Both the position numbers and the translations under genes were made by a program. The notes under the pieces are model-generated. The model had not been told where the DNA came from. It made no database searches and saw nothing but the letters and a program-made list of their open reading frames with translations. Below, one piece after another: positions 34,549 to 34,652 of a stretch of DNA of 34,652 nucleotides (position 1 is the stretch's first letter; every line of letters begins with the position of its first letter). The stretch comes from Segatella cerevisiae (GTDB lineage Bacteria; Bacteroidota; Bacteroidia; Bacteroidales; Bacteroidaceae): assembly GCF_024054555.1 (NCBI RefSeq), contig NZ_JAMXLY010000037.1, positions 1 to 34,652 on the forward strand. The letters are read 5' to 3'.

Positions 34549-34652
34549 TGCGTATTTAATTCTACCGATGGGCTTGCCATTAATGTAATTCATATATTGA
34601 GAAACGGTTAGCGCACTGATTTTGCCAATTATTCTGGCAAACAAGCCGTTTG
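34526..34652 (-). mobile_element. Insertion sequence end with transposase C-terminus, tentatively IS982 family
   Basis: On the minus strand a frame entering from the right edge ends at the stop 34540-34542 with GKISALTVSQYMNYINGK and PIGRIKYALN. A T-x-x-Q-Y-x-N-x-x-N-x-x-P-I-x-x-x-K-Y-A-L tail is familiar from IS982-type transposases of Bacteroidetes. The element appears to begin at ACCCGTTGGCGG (34526 onward), and IS982 ends typically start with AC. It interrupts the SusC-like gene. Only the last 37 residues are in the window, so the family is provisional. Confidence 0.6.

Overview
The window reads as a chromosomal segment of a Bacteroidales bacterium, most likely Prevotellaceae or a close relative; the genus cannot be fixed from sequence alone. 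The support is: promoters of the Bacteroidetes type (TTG, about 20 bases, TAnnTTTG) in front of many genes; a sigma factor/FecR/SusC cassette; DUF5056-like, DUF6249-like and DUF4974-like proteins; and the characteristic forms of RfbB, NOL1/NOP2/Sun-type RNA methyltransferase and Mrp. Most of the window is ordinary housekeeping DNA, flanked at both ends by insertion sequences.

Layout. 1-424: start of an IS1595-type transposase and, beside it, the C-terminal remnant and right end of an IS1182-type element. 470-3098 (-): rsmF-like gene, thyA and folA, a translation and thymidylate/folate operon. 3200-4983 (+): membrane protein, ECF sigma factor and small membrane protein. 4984-5567: a decayed stretch with a perfect inverted repeat, tandem repeats and a possible outer-membrane-protein remnant. 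5568-8229 (-): TonB-dependent receptor and an upstream small His/Cys-rich reading frame. 8592-10691 (-): topB. 10860-12722 (-): pncA and pncB, NAD salvage. 13064-15758 (+): lutABC, lactate oxidation. 15759-16076: terminators flanking an array of three alternating 21-bp repeats. 16077-21556 (-): purT, a small sigma-region-4-like protein, rfbB, a YfcE-like phosphoesterase, a cytidylate-kinase-like protein and a MATE transporter. 22012-25041 (+): secreted subtilase and xseA-xseB. 25285-27274 (+): ilvE and trmB. 27291-29180 (-): a shortened GH115-like protein. 29518-30621 (+): Mrp. 30673 to the end (+): sigma factor, FecR anti-sigma factor and a SusC-like receptor that is cut off by a second insertion sequence, tentatively IS982 family.

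How the genes fit together: folA and thyA close the folate cycle for dTMP synthesis. pncA and pncB turn nicotinamide into nicotinate mononucleotide. lutABC is a complete Fe-S lactate oxidation module. The last three genes are the regulatory head and importer of a glycan-uptake locus that appears to have been inactivated by the IS. No tRNA, rRNA or CRISPR array was recognised. The best candidates for new biology are the 21-bp repeat array, the GH115-like protein without its catalytic core, and the small His/Cys-rich frame in front of the TonB receptor. I did not find a convincing undescribed multi-gene system.
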